Of a stretch of DNA of 64,000 bases, positions 17,081 to 26,258 are shown one piece after another (within the stretch, counting starts at the first letter, position 1; each line of letters begins with the position of its first letter). Below the pieces are notes generated by a model, which searched no databases, was not told the origin of the DNA, and saw only the letters and a list, made by a program, of their open reading frames with translations. Made by a program: the position numbers and the translations under genes. The stretch is from Dermatophilus congolensis (lineage in GTDB: Bacteria; Actinomycetota; Actinomycetes; Actinomycetales; Dermatophilaceae), in contig NZ_UFYA01000001.1 of NCBI RefSeq assembly GCF_900447215.1, positions 868,001 to 932,000 of the forward strand, written 5' to 3'.

Positions 17081-18759
17081 AATTTCCTATTGACCTGACA
17101 GAGCCACCAGCACTGCCCGAGGGAGGACTACGCATCGTCCCCCTCGGCGGGCTCGGCGACATCGGGCGCAACATGACCGTCCTCGAACACGCAGGACGTC
17201 TCCTCATCATCGACTGCGGAGTACTTTTCCCCGAAGACGCCCACCCCGGCGTCGACCTCATCCTGCCGGACTTCTCCTACATCGAAGACCGCCTCGACGA
17301 CGTCGAAGCCATCATCCTCACCCACGGGCACGAGGACCACATCGGCGCAGTCCCATACCTGCTCCGCCTCAAAGAAGACATCCCCCTCATCGGATCCAAC
17401 CTGACGCTGGCCCTCATCGAAGCCAAACTCAAAGAACACCGGATCACGCCCTACACGATGGACGTCACCGAAGGAGACATCGAAGACCTCGGACCCTTCG
17501 AATGCGAATTCATCGCCGTCAACCACTCCATCCCTGACGCCCTAGCCGTTGCAATACGCACCGACGCAGGCACACTCCTGCACACCGGCGACTTCAAGAT
17601 GGACCAACTACCCCTCGACGGGCGCATCACCGACCTGCGCGCCATGGCCCGCATCGGCGAAGAAGGCATCGACATCGCCCTCGTCGACTCCACCAACGCA
17701 GAAGTGCCCGGATTCACGATGCCTGAAAAAGACATTTACCCCGCACTGGAAAACGTGTTCAGCAAAGCCCAACGCCGCATCATCGTCGCCTCCTTTGCCA
17801 GCCACGTCCACCGCGTGCAACAAGTCCTCGACGCCGCCGCCGAACACAACCGCAAGGTCGCCCTCATCGGACGGTCCATGGTCCGAAACATGGGCATCGC
17901 CGCCGAACTGGGCTACCTCAACGTGCCCGACGGTGTGATCGTCGACATGAAAAAAATCGAGGACTACCCCGAACACCAACAACTCCTCATGTGCACCGGT
18001 TCGCAGGGAGAACCGATGGCAGCGCTGTCCCGCATGGCCAACGACGAACACCGCATCAAAATCGGCGAAGGCGACACAGTCGTTCTCGCTAGCTCCCTCA
18101 TCCCCGGCAACGAGAACGCCGTATTCCGGGTAGTTAACGGACTCATCAAACTCGGCGCCGAAGTAGTTCACAAAGGCAACGCCAAAGTGCACACCTCCGG
18201 CCACGCCAGCGCCGGAGAACTTCTCTACCTCTACAACATCCTGCGCCCCAAAAACGCCATGCCCGTCCATGGCGAATGGCGGCACCTCCTGGCCAATGGG
18301 CGCCTCGCCGCCGCGACCGGTGTCCCCGAAGAACGCGTCGTCCTCGCCGGCGATGGAATCATCGTCGACCTCATAGACGGCAAAGCTAGCGTTACCGGGA
18401 AAGTTGACTGCAACTACGTGTACGTCGACGGCTCCTCCGTCGGCGCCACCGACGAAGCACTCCTCAAAGACCGCCAAATCCTGCGCGACGAAGGTTTCAT
18501 CTCCGCGATCGTCGTCATCGACTCGGCCACCGGGAAAGTCAGCACCGGCCCCGAAGTCATCACCCGAGGATTCGCCGAAGACAACGACGTCTTCAACAAA
18601 ATCGTCCCCGAAATTTCTGAAGCGGTTGAAAGCGCCTGGGACCGCGGCACCAACGATGCCCACCAACTCCAGCAGGTGGTGCGCCGCACCATCGGCGGAT
18701 TCGTGGGCGGAAAACTACGCCGCCGCCCAATGATCGTGCCGGTAGTAGTCATCGCCTAA
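17077..18759 (+). CDS. rnj: Ribonuclease J
   Basis: Metallo-beta-lactamase/beta-CASP ribonuclease with 5'-3' exonuclease and endonuclease activity in mRNA turnover and rRNA maturation. The 560-aa protein has the zinc-binding HGHEDH motif at 83-88 (LTHGHEDHIGAVPYLL), NHSIPDA, HTGDFKMDQ, and the beta-CASP motifs ASFASHVHR, GRSMVRN and SGHASAGEL. GTG start overlapping the dapA stop. A strong hairpin follows at 18786-18824, so dapA-rnj is a two-gene operon. Confidence 0.95.
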   Translation: MKFPIDLTEPPALPEGGLRIVPLGGLGDIGRNMTVLEHAGRLLIIDCGVLFPEDAHPGVDLILPDFSYIEDRLDDVEAIILTHGHEDHIGAVPYLLRLKEDIPLIGSNLTLALIEAKLKEHRITPYTMDVTEGDIEDLGPFECEFIAVNHSIPDALAVAIRTDAGTLLHTGDFKMDQLPLDGRITDLRAMARIGEEGIDIALVDSTNAEVPGFTMPEKDIYPALENVFSKAQRRIIVASFASHVHRVQQVLDAAAEHNRKVALIGRSMVRNMGIAAELGYLNVPDGVIVDMKKIEDYPEHQQLLMCTGSQGEPMAALSRMANDEHRIKIGEGDTVVLASSLIPGNENAVFRVVNGLIKLGAEVVHKGNAKVHTSGHASAGELLYLYNILRPKNAMPVHGEWRHLLANGRLAAATGVPEERVVLAGDGIIVDLIDGKASVTGKVDCNYVYVDGSSVGATDEALLKDRQILRDEGFISAIVVIDSATGKVSTGPEVITRGFAEDNDVFNKIVPEISEAVESAWDRGTNDAHQLQQVVRRTIGGFVGGKLRRRPMIVPVVVIA

Positions 18760-18785
18760 CCAGCACCGACCACACCACAGCACCT

Positions 18786-18824
18786 GTTGGGGCCCGCCCG
18801 TCCACACGACGAGCGGGCCCCAAC
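18786..18824 (+). terminator. Hairpin after rnj
   Basis: GTTGGGGCCCGC (18786-18797) pairs perfectly with GCGGGCCCCAAC (18813-18824), with a 15-nt loop and no T tract. Confidence 0.75.
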
Positions 18825-18951
18825 ACGCCACGCAACCGCCCCACACCGCCCACACCTCACCCCCGCCGCCACCAGCACAGCCCCACCACCGCGACGTATC
18901 GCTATGCGGCACGTCGCAACTGGCCGACCAGACCACCTCGGATCAATCGCC

Positions 18952-18957
18952 TAGTCT
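18952..18957 (+). promoter_or_regulatory. -10 element of predicted leaderless ftsK mRNA
   Basis: TAGTCT followed by six bases and the GTG at 18964. No Shine-Dalgarno sequence is visible between them. Confidence 0.55.
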
Positions 18958-18963
18958 GCTTGG

Positions 18964-21675
18964 GTGGCAACTCGTAACACCCCAAACAAGCGGCGCACCG
19001 CCGCCAAAGGAAAACCTGTCCCCCGTAAAACTCCCCGGACCAAAAACGGTGCCGCCACACGCCGTACCCCCGCGGCCAAAACCCCCCGCGCGGGTAGTGG
19101 CACTCCCGGCCGCGGCGCCGGCTCTGCGTGGCGTGGAATCACTGGCCTGACCGGCGGCATGGCACGCCGCGTCAGCCGCACCGCAACAGGACTACCCGAA
19201 GAGCACCGACGCGACGGCCTGGGCCTATTCATCATCATCATCGCCGTGATCATTGCCGCCCGCGAATGGTGGGGACTACCCGGCCCACTCGGCGAATTCA
19301 TCCACATCGTCGCCGCGGGAACCATCGGCTGGGGAGCACTGTTCCTGCCCCTAGCATTCGTCTGGTTCGGGCTACGCATCATGCGTAACCCCGTCGAAGA
19401 TGCCGCCACCTCACGCATCGCCATCGGCGTCATCACCCTCACCGTCAGCCTCGCCGGTATCATCCACATCGCTCGAGGCAACCCCCGCATCTCCGGCGGC
19501 ACCGAAGCGTTCCGTTCAGCTGGCGGAATGATCGGCTACCTCGTTGGCGCACCATTAGACGCCATGCTCACCGACTGGGGCGCCTATGTCGTACTCGCTA
19601 TCGTCGCGTTCTTCGGTGTCCTAGTGATCACCGCAACCCCCTTCGTGGAAATCCCCGATCGACTCGCCGAACTTCACGACCGCCTCTTCGGCCTCGACGA
19701 ATATGTCGACACCATCCCCATCCCCACAACCTCACGCCGCAAATCCCGCCGCAACCTCGAACTCGACCACCGCGACGGAGACGAAGCATTCGAACAAGCA
19801 GCAGAAGTTCACAAAGGCCGCAGCCGCAGACTCGCAGACCTCCCCAAGATCGCTGCCGAAGAAGCCGCGAACGCCCAACGCGACACAACCACCGCAGCCG
19901 ACCGCGCAGCCACCCAAGCACTCGACCGCGTCAACACCCCCGGCGCATCCACAAACACCTCACCCAAACCTGGCCCCGTGCCAGCCACCACCCAAACCGA
20001 ACTGGTCCCCCCACCCACCCAAGCCATCCCACAACGCACCGAACAACTCGCCCTCGCCGGCGACGTCACCTACACCCTTCCCCCCTCAGACCTGCTCGAA
20101 CAAGGAGCCCCCCACAAAACCCGCTCCGAAGTTAACGACCACGTCGTTCAAGCTCTCACCGGCGTACTAGAACAGTTCAACATCAACGCCCAAGTCACAG
20201 GGTTCTCCCGAGGCCCCACAGTTACCCGCTACGAAGTTGAACTTGGCGCTGGCACCAAGGTCGAACGCGTCACCGCACTGAGCAAAAACATCGCCTACGC
20301 GGTAGCCAGCGCAGACGTACGCATCCTCTCGCCTATCCCCGGCAAATCAGCCATCGGGATCGAAATCCCCAACACAGACCGCGAAAAAGTCAGCCTCGGT
20401 GACGTGCTGCGCAGCCAAGTCGCCACCCGCAACCCCCACCCCATGGTGATGGGCGTCGGTAAAGACGTCGAAGGCGGATTCGTCATCGCCAACCTGGCGA
20501 AAATGCCACACCTCCTCGTGGCAGGTGCCACTGGATCGGGTAAATCCAGCTTCGTCAACTCGATGATCACCTCGATCCTCGTACGCTCAACCCCCGACGA
20601 AGTACGCCTGATTCTCGTAGACCCCAAACGAGTCGAGCTCACCGCCTACGAAGGCATCCCACACCTCATCACCCCCATCATCACCAACCCCAAAAAAGCC
20701 GCTGAAGCGCTGCAATGGGTGGTCAAAGAGATGGATGCCCGCTACGATGACCTCGCCGCATTCGGGTACAAACACATCGACGACTTCAACAAAGCCGTCC
20801 GCGCCGGAGACATCAAACTCCCGCCTGGATCACAACGTGTCGTCGAGCCCTACCCATACCTACTCGTTGTGGTCGACGAGCTCGCCGATCTGATGATGGT
20901 CGCTCCACGCGATGTGGAAGAGTCCATTGTTCGTATCACCCAGCTGGCTCGCGCCGCCGGTATCCACCTCGTTCTCGCTACGCAGCGTCCCAGCGTCGAC
21001 GTAGTCACCGGCCTGATCAAAGCCAACGTGCCCAGCCGGATGGCATTCGCGACAAGCTCCCTAGCCGACTCCAGGGTCGTGCTGGACCAGCCAGGCGCTG
21101 AAAAGCTCATCGGTCAAGGTGATGCCCTCTTCCTGCCTATGGGGGCGAGTAAACCGATGCGTGTGCAAGGCGCCTGGGTACCGGAGTCAGAGGTCGCTGC
21201 GGTCGTCAAATTTGTCACTGACCAGCTCAAACCGAGCTACCGGGAAGACGTTGTTCCCGCCACCGAAAAGAAACAGATCGACGCCGACATCGGCGATGAC
21301 TTGGATCTGCTCCTCGAAGCGACCAAACAGGTCGTTACCACTCAGTTCGGTTCGACTTCGATGTTGCAGCGCAAACTACGCGTTGGTTTCGCTAAAGCCG
21401 GACGACTCATGGACCTCATGGAATCTCGCGGCGTTGTCGGCCCTTCTGAAGGAAGTAAAGCGCGAGACGTGTTGATCCGCCCAGAAGATCTGCCTACCGT
21501 TCTGGCGCAGATGCAAGGACAAACCCCTCCGCCACCAGCGGAGGGTCAACAAGGCACGGCAGGGGGACAAGACCGATATGCCGACGTTGAAGTGCATGGC
21601 GAAGAAGTCGTGCACGAGGGGGACCTGGAGGATGAAGACGCGTGGCAACTGACACAACAGGGGCGCGGCAGGTAG
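18964..21675 (+). CDS. ftsK: DNA translocase FtsK/SpoIIIE
   Basis: Septal DNA pump that clears chromosome ends during division. The 903-aa protein has a basic Arg/Lys/Thr-rich tail (1-60), four or five membrane segments (about 85-225), a Pro/Thr/Ala-rich linker (about 255-375), then the motor: Walker A GATGSGKSS near residues 520-530, Walker B LLVVVDELADLM, and the C-terminal gamma winged-helix (TTQFGSTSMLQRKLRVGFAKAGRLMDLME) that reads polar DNA sequences. GTG start, probably leaderless. Codon use shifts inside the gene from C-ending to more mixed codons after about 20.9 kb. The lipoprotein gene begins inside its 3' end. Confidence 0.95.
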   Translation: MATRNTPNKRRTAAKGKPVPRKTPRTKNGAATRRTPAAKTPRAGSGTPGRGAGSAWRGITGLTGGMARRVSRTATGLPEEHRRDGLGLFIIIIAVIIAAREWWGLPGPLGEFIHIVAAGTIGWGALFLPLAFVWFGLRIMRNPVEDAATSRIAIGVITLTVSLAGIIHIARGNPRISGGTEAFRSAGGMIGYLVGAPLDAMLTDWGAYVVLAIVAFFGVLVITATPFVEIPDRLAELHDRLFGLDEYVDTIPIPTTSRRKSRRNLELDHRDGDEAFEQAAEVHKGRSRRLADLPKIAAEEAANAQRDTTTAADRAATQALDRVNTPGASTNTSPKPGPVPATTQTELVPPPTQAIPQRTEQLALAGDVTYTLPPSDLLEQGAPHKTRSEVNDHVVQALTGVLEQFNINAQVTGFSRGPTVTRYEVELGAGTKVERVTALSKNIAYAVASADVRILSPIPGKSAIGIEIPNTDREKVSLGDVLRSQVATRNPHPMVMGVGKDVEGGFVIANLAKMPHLLVAGATGSGKSSFVNSMITSILVRSTPDEVRLILVDPKRVELTAYEGIPHLITPIITNPKKAAEALQWVVKEMDARYDDLAAFGYKHIDDFNKAVRAGDIKLPPGSQRVVEPYPYLLVVVDELADLMMVAPRDVEESIVRITQLARAAGIHLVLATQRPSVDVVTGLIKANVPSRMAFATSSLADSRVVLDQPGAEKLIGQGDALFLPMGASKPMRVQGAWVPESEVAAVVKFVTDQLKPSYREDVVPATEKKQIDADIGDDLDLLLEATKQVVTTQFGSTSMLQRKLRVGFAKAGRLMDLMESRGVVGPSEGSKARDVLIRPEDLPTVLAQMQGQTPPPPAEGQQGTAGGQDRYADVEVHGEEVVHEGDLEDEDAWQLTQQGRGR

Positions 21676-22652
21676 TTGTCACTCGGCGGCGGCGGTTGAG
21701 CACTGCGTTCGTGTGCGCAGTGCTCTGTGCCGCCATGGCCGCATGTGGCAGCTCTGCATCATCACCAAAGGAGGAAGACTCACAAACCAGTACCGCAGCA
21801 CCCACTGTGGCACCGATGCTGCCTTCGCGACCGCCAGCAGTGATCAGCACCCCGGCTCCACCTCCGCCTCCGGTGAAACCTGTACAAATCACCGACGCCA
21901 GTAAACTTGTTCAGGGGTTCAAGAAACTGCCCGGGCGGGATCAGCAGCTCACTATTGCGTGGGCGCCGGTTGGGCATCCGGAGCAAGTTCAGCAGTTGGG
22001 CACTACGGACACGATAGACGCGTGGTCGACGATCAAGGTCCCACTGGCTTTGGCAGCTATTCAGCAGCGCGGCGGTGATCTGCCTAAAGCTGTGGCTAAC
22101 GACATTGAGATGTCGGTGCGCATCTCTGATAATGACGCCGCCCGGCGCTTGTGGGAGGGGCTGGAAAACTTCGGGATGAAGGCAGAGCTGGTCAACGAAG
22201 TTCTAGGCGACACAGGTGATAAACGCACCCGGGCTGCGCGTAATTCGGCGGGGGTGCGGGTGCCGTTCGGTTTGACTGCTTGGCGAGTTGGTGATGCGGC
22301 TAAGTTCGCTGCGACGCTGCCTTGTGTTCCGTACGGTGCCCAGATCATGCGGGACATGCGCTTCATTGACCACAGTCAGTCGTGGGGGATTGGGGCAGTC
22401 GCACGTGGAACCAACAAACGTGGTCTGAACGTCGATGATGTTGCATTCAAAGGCGGTTGGGGTCCCAGTACGAGTGGTTACCTGATGCGGCAGGTGGGAG
22501 TTTTGATCTTGCCGGGTGGCGGCGGTGTAGGAGTTGCGCTTCTTGTTCAACCGCATGGCGGTAACCACGAGGCAGGTGCCAAAATTTTGTCGCAAGCAGC
22601 TAGTTGGCTACGTGATTCGCTTGGTGCAACAGATGCGGGCAAGTGTGCGTGA
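21642..22652 (+). CDS. Lipoprotein with beta-lactamase-like serine hydrolase domain
   Basis: A 336-aa exported lipoprotein: basic n-region RRRRLS, hydrophobic core and lipobox AMAAC with lipidated C35, followed by a Pro/Ser/Thr-rich spacer to about residue 80. The C-terminal domain carries the three penicillin-recognising motifs in order: STIK (129-132), SDN (162-164) and KGG (270-272), as in class-A beta-lactamases and related enzymes, but no Glu-166-type region is evident. It may be a cell-wall or penicillin-binding enzyme rather than a true beta-lactamase. GTG start with GGAGGA 9 nt upstream, overlapping ftsK by 34 nt, so co-expressed with the division translocase. Confidence 0.78.
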   Translation: MATDTTGARQVVVTRRRRLSTAFVCAVLCAAMAACGSSASSPKEEDSQTSTAAPTVAPMLPSRPPAVISTPAPPPPPVKPVQITDASKLVQGFKKLPGRDQQLTIAWAPVGHPEQVQQLGTTDTIDAWSTIKVPLALAAIQQRGGDLPKAVANDIEMSVRISDNDAARRLWEGLENFGMKAELVNEVLGDTGDKRTRAARNSAGVRVPFGLTAWRVGDAAKFAATLPCVPYGAQIMRDMRFIDHSQSWGIGAVARGTNKRGLNVDDVAFKGGWGPSTSGYLMRQVGVLILPGGGGVGVALLVQPHGGNHEAGAKILSQAASWLRDSLGATDAGKCA

Positions 22653-22675
22653 GTTGGCACAGCCCGCATCAGCCC

Positions 22676-22681
22676 TAAAGT
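22676..22681 (+). promoter_or_regulatory. -10 element of predicted leaderless rimO mRNA
   Basis: TAAAGT followed by seven bases and the ATG at 22689. No Shine-Dalgarno sequence is visible. Confidence 0.5.
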
Positions 22682-22688
22682 GGTTGTC

Positions 22689-24215
22689 ATGACTTCGCCC
22701 ACCGCTGCCGCAAGTGCGCCCGCACGTAACGATGCCACTCACGGCACGATTCACCTCACCAGTCTCGGTTGTTCACGCAATGACGTGGATTCTGAGGAGC
22801 TCGCAGGTCGCTTGGCTGCTGCGGGGTGGACTCTTGTTGATGACCCTTCTGGCGCTGACGTGAATGTTGTGAATACGTGTGGTTTTGTCGCAGAGGCTAA
22901 GAAAGATTCGATCGACACGATTCTTGATCTGGCTGACCTGAAAGAAAGTGGCGAGACTCGCGCAGTGGTTGCCGTGGGGTGTCTGGCGGAGCGCTATGGG
23001 CGTGAGCTGGCTGAGCAGATGCCTGAAGCTGATGGTGTTTTCGGGTTTGACTCCTACAAGGACATGTCCGACCACTTGAGTCGCATCTTGGCCGGGGAGC
23101 AGGTGCAGTCGCACGTCCCGCGGGATCGTCGTTCTCTGTTGCCGATTTCTCCGATTGCTCGTCAAGAAACGGCGCCGGGAATCGTGCTTCCAGGGCACGG
23201 GGATTTGGGGCCGGATGCCACTGCTGGTGAAACGTTCGTGCGGGCACGTTTGGATGGGGCGCCGTGGGCTCCTTTGAAGATCGCTTCGGGGTGTGACCGT
23301 CGTTGCGCTTTCTGTGCTATCCCCTCGTTTCGTGGTGCTTTTGTCTCTCGCCGTCCTAGTGATGTTCTTGCTGAGGCTCGTTGGCTGGGCAGTAATGGGG
23401 TGAAGGAAGCTTTCCTGGTTTCTGAGAACTCGACCTCGTATGGCAAGGATTTGGGCGATATCCGTCTGCTGGACACGTTGTTGCCTGATCTTGCTGAGGT
23501 GGAGGGGCTGGAACGTATCCGGGTTTCGTATTTGCAGCCGGCAGAGTTGCGTGATGATTTGGTGCGGGCGATTGTCGAGACGGAGAAGGTCGTGCCGTAT
23601 TTCGATCTTTCGTTCCAGCATGTGTCTGCGAAGATTCTGCGTCGTATGCGTCGGTTTGGTGATCCGGAGTCGTTCTTGAGCTTGATCGAGAAGATTCGGT
23701 CTTTGGCGCCGGAGGCAGGGATCCGCTCTAACGTGATTGTTGGGTTCCCTGGCGAGACGGAGGAGGACTTCCAGATGCTCGTTGATTTCGTCACGGCTGC
23801 GCGTTTGGATGTGTGTGGCGTTTTTGGGTACTCCGATGAGGATGGCACTGAGGCCCAGGGGTATGAGGACAAGGTTGAGCAGGAAGTCATTGACGAACGC
23901 CTGGATATTCTTTCGACGATTACTGAGTCGGCGGGTGCTGAGCGTGCAGCTGAGCGGATTGGTTCGCAGGTGAGCGTCCTTGTTGAGTCCAATGCGCAGG
24001 CTCAGCCGTGGGATGAGGATCTGGGTGAGGGGTCGTTCTTCGAGGGGGACCGGATTGTGTTCGGTCGGGCTGAGCATCAAGGTCCGGAGGTTGATGGGTT
24101 GACGCGTCTTGTGCAAAGCAGTGACGGTGCGGTGCAGCTTCCTGAGGTTGGTCAGCTCATTTCGGCGCGGGTGGTTAGTTCTGAGGGTGCTGATTTGGTT
24201 GCGGTGATCTCATGA
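22689..24215 (+). CDS. rimO: Ribosomal protein S12 methylthiotransferase RimO
   Basis: Radical-SAM enzyme that adds a methylthio group to an aspartate of ribosomal protein S12. It holds an N-terminal cluster-binding domain ([12 protein letters not shown] with C28; [15 protein letters not shown]), the radical-SAM motif [15 protein letters not shown], and a C-terminal TRAM domain. The [11 protein letters not shown] wording and S12-type motifs separate it from MiaB, also in this window. ATG at 22689; the GTG three codons upstream belongs to the -10 region. Its stop overlaps the start of pgsA by 4 nt, and pgsA overlaps cinA the same way: a coupled three-gene operon. Confidence 0.95.
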   Translation: MTSPTAAASAPARNDATHGTIHLTSLGCSRNDVDSEELAGRLAAAGWTLVDDPSGADVNVVNTCGFVAEAKKDSIDTILDLADLKESGETRAVVAVGCLAERYGRELAEQMPEADGVFGFDSYKDMSDHLSRILAGEQVQSHVPRDRRSLLPISPIARQETAPGIVLPGHGDLGPDATAGETFVRARLDGAPWAPLKIASGCDRRCAFCAIPSFRGAFVSRRPSDVLAEARWLGSNGVKEAFLVSENSTSYGKDLGDIRLLDTLLPDLAEVEGLERIRVSYLQPAELRDDLVRAIVETEKVVPYFDLSFQHVSAKILRRMRRFGDPESFLSLIEKIRSLAPEAGIRSNVIVGFPGETEEDFQMLVDFVTAARLDVCGVFGYSDEDGTEAQGYEDKVEQEVIDERLDILSTITESAGAERAAERIGSQVSVLVESNAQAQPWDEDLGEGSFFEGDRIVFGRAEHQGPEVDGLTRLVQSSDGAVQLPEVGQLISARVVSSEGADLVAVIS

Positions 24216-24802
24216 TCAGTAGTGCGCCGCAGACGCAGCCGAGTTCGTGGAATGTGCCTAATGCGTTGACGGTGTTGCGGATTTTCATGGTCCCGGTCTT
24301 CGGGTGGATGTTGCTGGCTGGGGGTGGGCATGAGGTGTCCATGCGGTGGTGGGCGTTGCTGGTGTTTTTGCTGGCTATGGCGACAGATTCGCTGGATGGG
24401 TATATCGCTCGGTCGCGTAATTTGGTGACAAATTTCGGGAAGATAGCTGATCCGATTGCGGATAAAGCGCTTACCGGAATGGCGTTTATCGGGTTGAGTG
24501 TGATTGGTGACCTGTGGTGGTGGGTGACGATTCTCATTCTGCTGCGTGAGTGGGGGATCACGGTGTTGCGGTTGGTGGTGATTCGTTATGGCGTGATGCC
24601 TGCTTCTCGTGGCGGCAAGATTAAGACGGTGTTGCAGACGGTGGCGTTGGCGTTGCTGGTTGCTCCGGTGACGGGTGTGTTGTGGTGGATTGGTGTTGTT
24701 GCGGTGGCCGGTGCCTTGGTGGTGACTGTGGTGACGGGTGTTGAGTATGTTTTCCAGGCTGTGAGGTTGGTGCGTTCGTCGTCGCGGCAGGTGTCGGCGT
24801 GA
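24212..24802 (+). CDS. pgsA: CDP-diacylglycerol--glycerol-3-phosphate 3-phosphatidyltransferase
   Basis: Integral membrane enzyme of phosphatidylglycerol synthesis. The 196-aa protein carries the complete CDP-alcohol phosphatidyltransferase motif (D59, D62, G63, A66, R67, G76, D80, D84 in [12 protein letters not shown]...GKIADPIAD) and about five membrane segments. It is translationally coupled on both sides (ATGA with rimO, GTGA with cinA). The order rimO-pgsA-cinA-clgR is standard for actinobacteria and supports the PgsA assignment over other CDP-alcohol transferases. Confidence 0.92.
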   Translation: MISSAPQTQPSSWNVPNALTVLRIFMVPVFGWMLLAGGGHEVSMRWWALLVFLLAMATDSLDGYIARSRNLVTNFGKIADPIADKALTGMAFIGLSVIGDLWWWVTILILLREWGITVLRLVVIRYGVMPASRGGKIKTVLQTVALALLVAPVTGVLWWIGVVAVAGALVVTVVTGVEYVFQAVRLVRSSSRQVSA

Positions 24803-25287
24803 GTGGTGAGGTGTTGGTTCCTGCTGCTGATGTTGTTGCTGCCTTGTTGGATGCGGGGCAGACGGTAGCGACGGCCGAGTCGTTGACGGGTGGTCTTGTT
24901 GTTGCTGGGTTGACTGCGGTGCCGGGGTCTTCTGCTGTGGTGCGTGGTGGGGTGTGTGCGTATAGCAGTGAGGTGAAGGCTCGTGTGGTGGGGGTTCCTC
25001 AGAGTGCTTTGGCTTCGGGGGCGGTGAACGCTGAGGTTGCTGGTGAGTTGGCTGTGGGGGCGGTGAGGTTGTTTGGTGCGCAGTGGGGGGTGGGGACCAC
25101 GGGGGCTGCTGGGCCGGATCCTTCTGAGGATGCGCAGGTGGGTACGGTGTTTGTTGCCGTGCATGGGCCGCAGGGTGAAGTGGGGTGCCAGACGGTGGTG
25201 GAGCGACTCTCGTTAACGGGGGATCGTGGTGCGATTCGGTTCGCCACGGTGGAGGCAGCATTTAGACTGCTGCGACAACGGCTTTGA
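24799..25287 (+). CDS. CinA-family nicotinamide-nucleotide amidohydrolase
   Basis: A stand-alone CinA C-terminal (PncC) domain of 162 aa that deamidates nicotinamide mononucleotide to recycle NAD. Seen: TVATAESLTGGLVVAGLTAVPGSS near residues 20-43, the conserved RGGVCAYSSEVK, and GTTGAAGPDPSEDAQVGTVFVAV. The N-terminal molybdopterin-like domain of full CinA is absent, as usual in actinobacteria. GTG start overlapping the pgsA stop. Last gene of the rimO-pgsA-cinA unit, with clgR 213 nt downstream. Confidence 0.9.
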   Translation: MSGEVLVPAADVVAALLDAGQTVATAESLTGGLVVAGLTAVPGSSAVVRGGVCAYSSEVKARVVGVPQSALASGAVNAEVAGELAVGAVRLFGAQWGVGTTGAAGPDPSEDAQVGTVFVAVHGPQGEVGCQTVVERLSLTGDRGAIRFATVEAAFRLLRQRL

Positions 25288-25500
25288 GGTTGTTCTTGGA
25301 CCGGGGGCACGGGTCTGTTTTGGGTCTGTGTGCGTCTTGGATCAGCTTTTTCGGTGAGTACCGCATTATTCCTCGCGTTGAGGGCATGAATTGGGGGGCT
25401 CGTCCGTTGCATATAACAAGCCGGAGAGAGGTCCCCCTTATTTGGGGAGGGGACTGTCCACGGCGGTCGATCGCCAGGGGAATTGCGAGGAGAGGACAAC

Positions 25501-25806
25501 ATGGTGCTGCTGCGCAAGGAGATCGGTACGGTACTTCGTTCTCGACGTAAGTCGTTGGGACGTACTTTGCGTGATGTGTCGGCGCGTTCTGCGGTCTCGT
25601 TGGGGTATTTGTCGGAGATTGAGAGGGGGGAGAAGGAGGCGAGTTCGGAGTTGTTGGCTTCGATTTGTGGGGCTTTGGATTTGCCGGTGAGTCAGATGTT
25701 GCGTGATGTCGCTGATCAGGTTGCGTTGGGGGAAGCCGCTGGGGTTGTTCTGACGATGGGGTCTGGTGAGCGGGGCCGTTTGGCTGTGCCGCGTCCTGCT
25801 GCGTGA
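25501..25806 (+). CDS. clgR: ClgR-like XRE-family transcriptional regulator
   Basis: A 101-aa helix-turn-helix protein. The HTH covers about residues 7-63 with the characteristic [33 protein letters not shown], matching ClgR, the activator of clp protease genes under envelope and protein-folding stress. The C-terminus ends in two alanines (VPRPAA); in ClgR orthologues such a tail makes the protein a ClpCP substrate. ATG at 25501 with AGGAGAGGA just upstream; an in-frame ATG at 25483 is less likely. Its position after cinA is typical for clgR. Confidence 0.88.
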   Translation: MVLLRKEIGTVLRSRRKSLGRTLRDVSARSAVSLGYLSEIERGEKEASSELLASICGALDLPVSQMLRDVADQVALGEAAGVVLTMGSGERGRLAVPRPAA

Positions 25807-25822
25807 GCGTGGGTTTTGGGGG

Positions 25823-26257
25823 TTAGTCGAAGGGGCGTGATCTGTTTCGTTTGATTGCCGCGCGGTGTTTTTTGCTGGTGAGGCGGCGTTGAACGGAGTT
25901 GCGTGTGGGGCGAGTTTTCTTGCGTTGGGGCGTAGGGGGCGCAGCGGCTTCGCGTAGGAGTTGCGCGAGTCGTTGCCGGGCGATTTTTCGGTTTGCGAGT
26001 TGGCTGCGTTCGTCGGCTGCGGTGATGGTGAGTGTTCCGTTGCTGAGTCGGTGGGCGAGGCGATCGTGGAGTCGTTGTTTGAGGTGTTCGGGGATGGAGG
26101 GGCTGTTGGCGAGGTTGAAGGATAGTTCGACGCGGGTGTCGCTGGTGTTGACGTGCTGTCCACCGGGGCCGGTTGCGCGGTTGAAGCGTTCGTGGAGTTC
26201 TTTGGGTGGGATGGTCAGGGTTCGGGTGATGGGGAGGGGTTGATCGATGTGGGGCAT
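25823..26257 (-). CDS. arfB: Alternative ribosome-rescue factor / peptidyl-tRNA hydrolase ArfB
   Basis: Releases peptides from stalled ribosomes. The 144-aa protein has the class-I release-factor catalytic motif GPGGQHVNTSDTRVEL (about residues 31-46) but no codon-recognition domain. It ends in a basic tail (KKTRPTRNSVQRRLTSKKHRAAIKRNRSR) of the kind that occupies the empty mRNA channel. ATG at 26257, one base downstream of the Nei gene stop, so part of an lhr-nei-arfB minus-strand unit. Convergent with clgR across 16 bases. Confidence 0.92.
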   Translation of the reverse strand: MPHIDQPLPITRTLTIPPKELHERFNRATGPGGQHVNTSDTRVELSFNLANSPSIPEHLKQRLHDRLAHRLSNGTLTITAADERSQLANRKIARQRLAQLLREAAAPPTPQRKKTRPTRNSVQRRLTSKKHRAAIKRNRSRPFD

Positions 26258-26258
26258 G

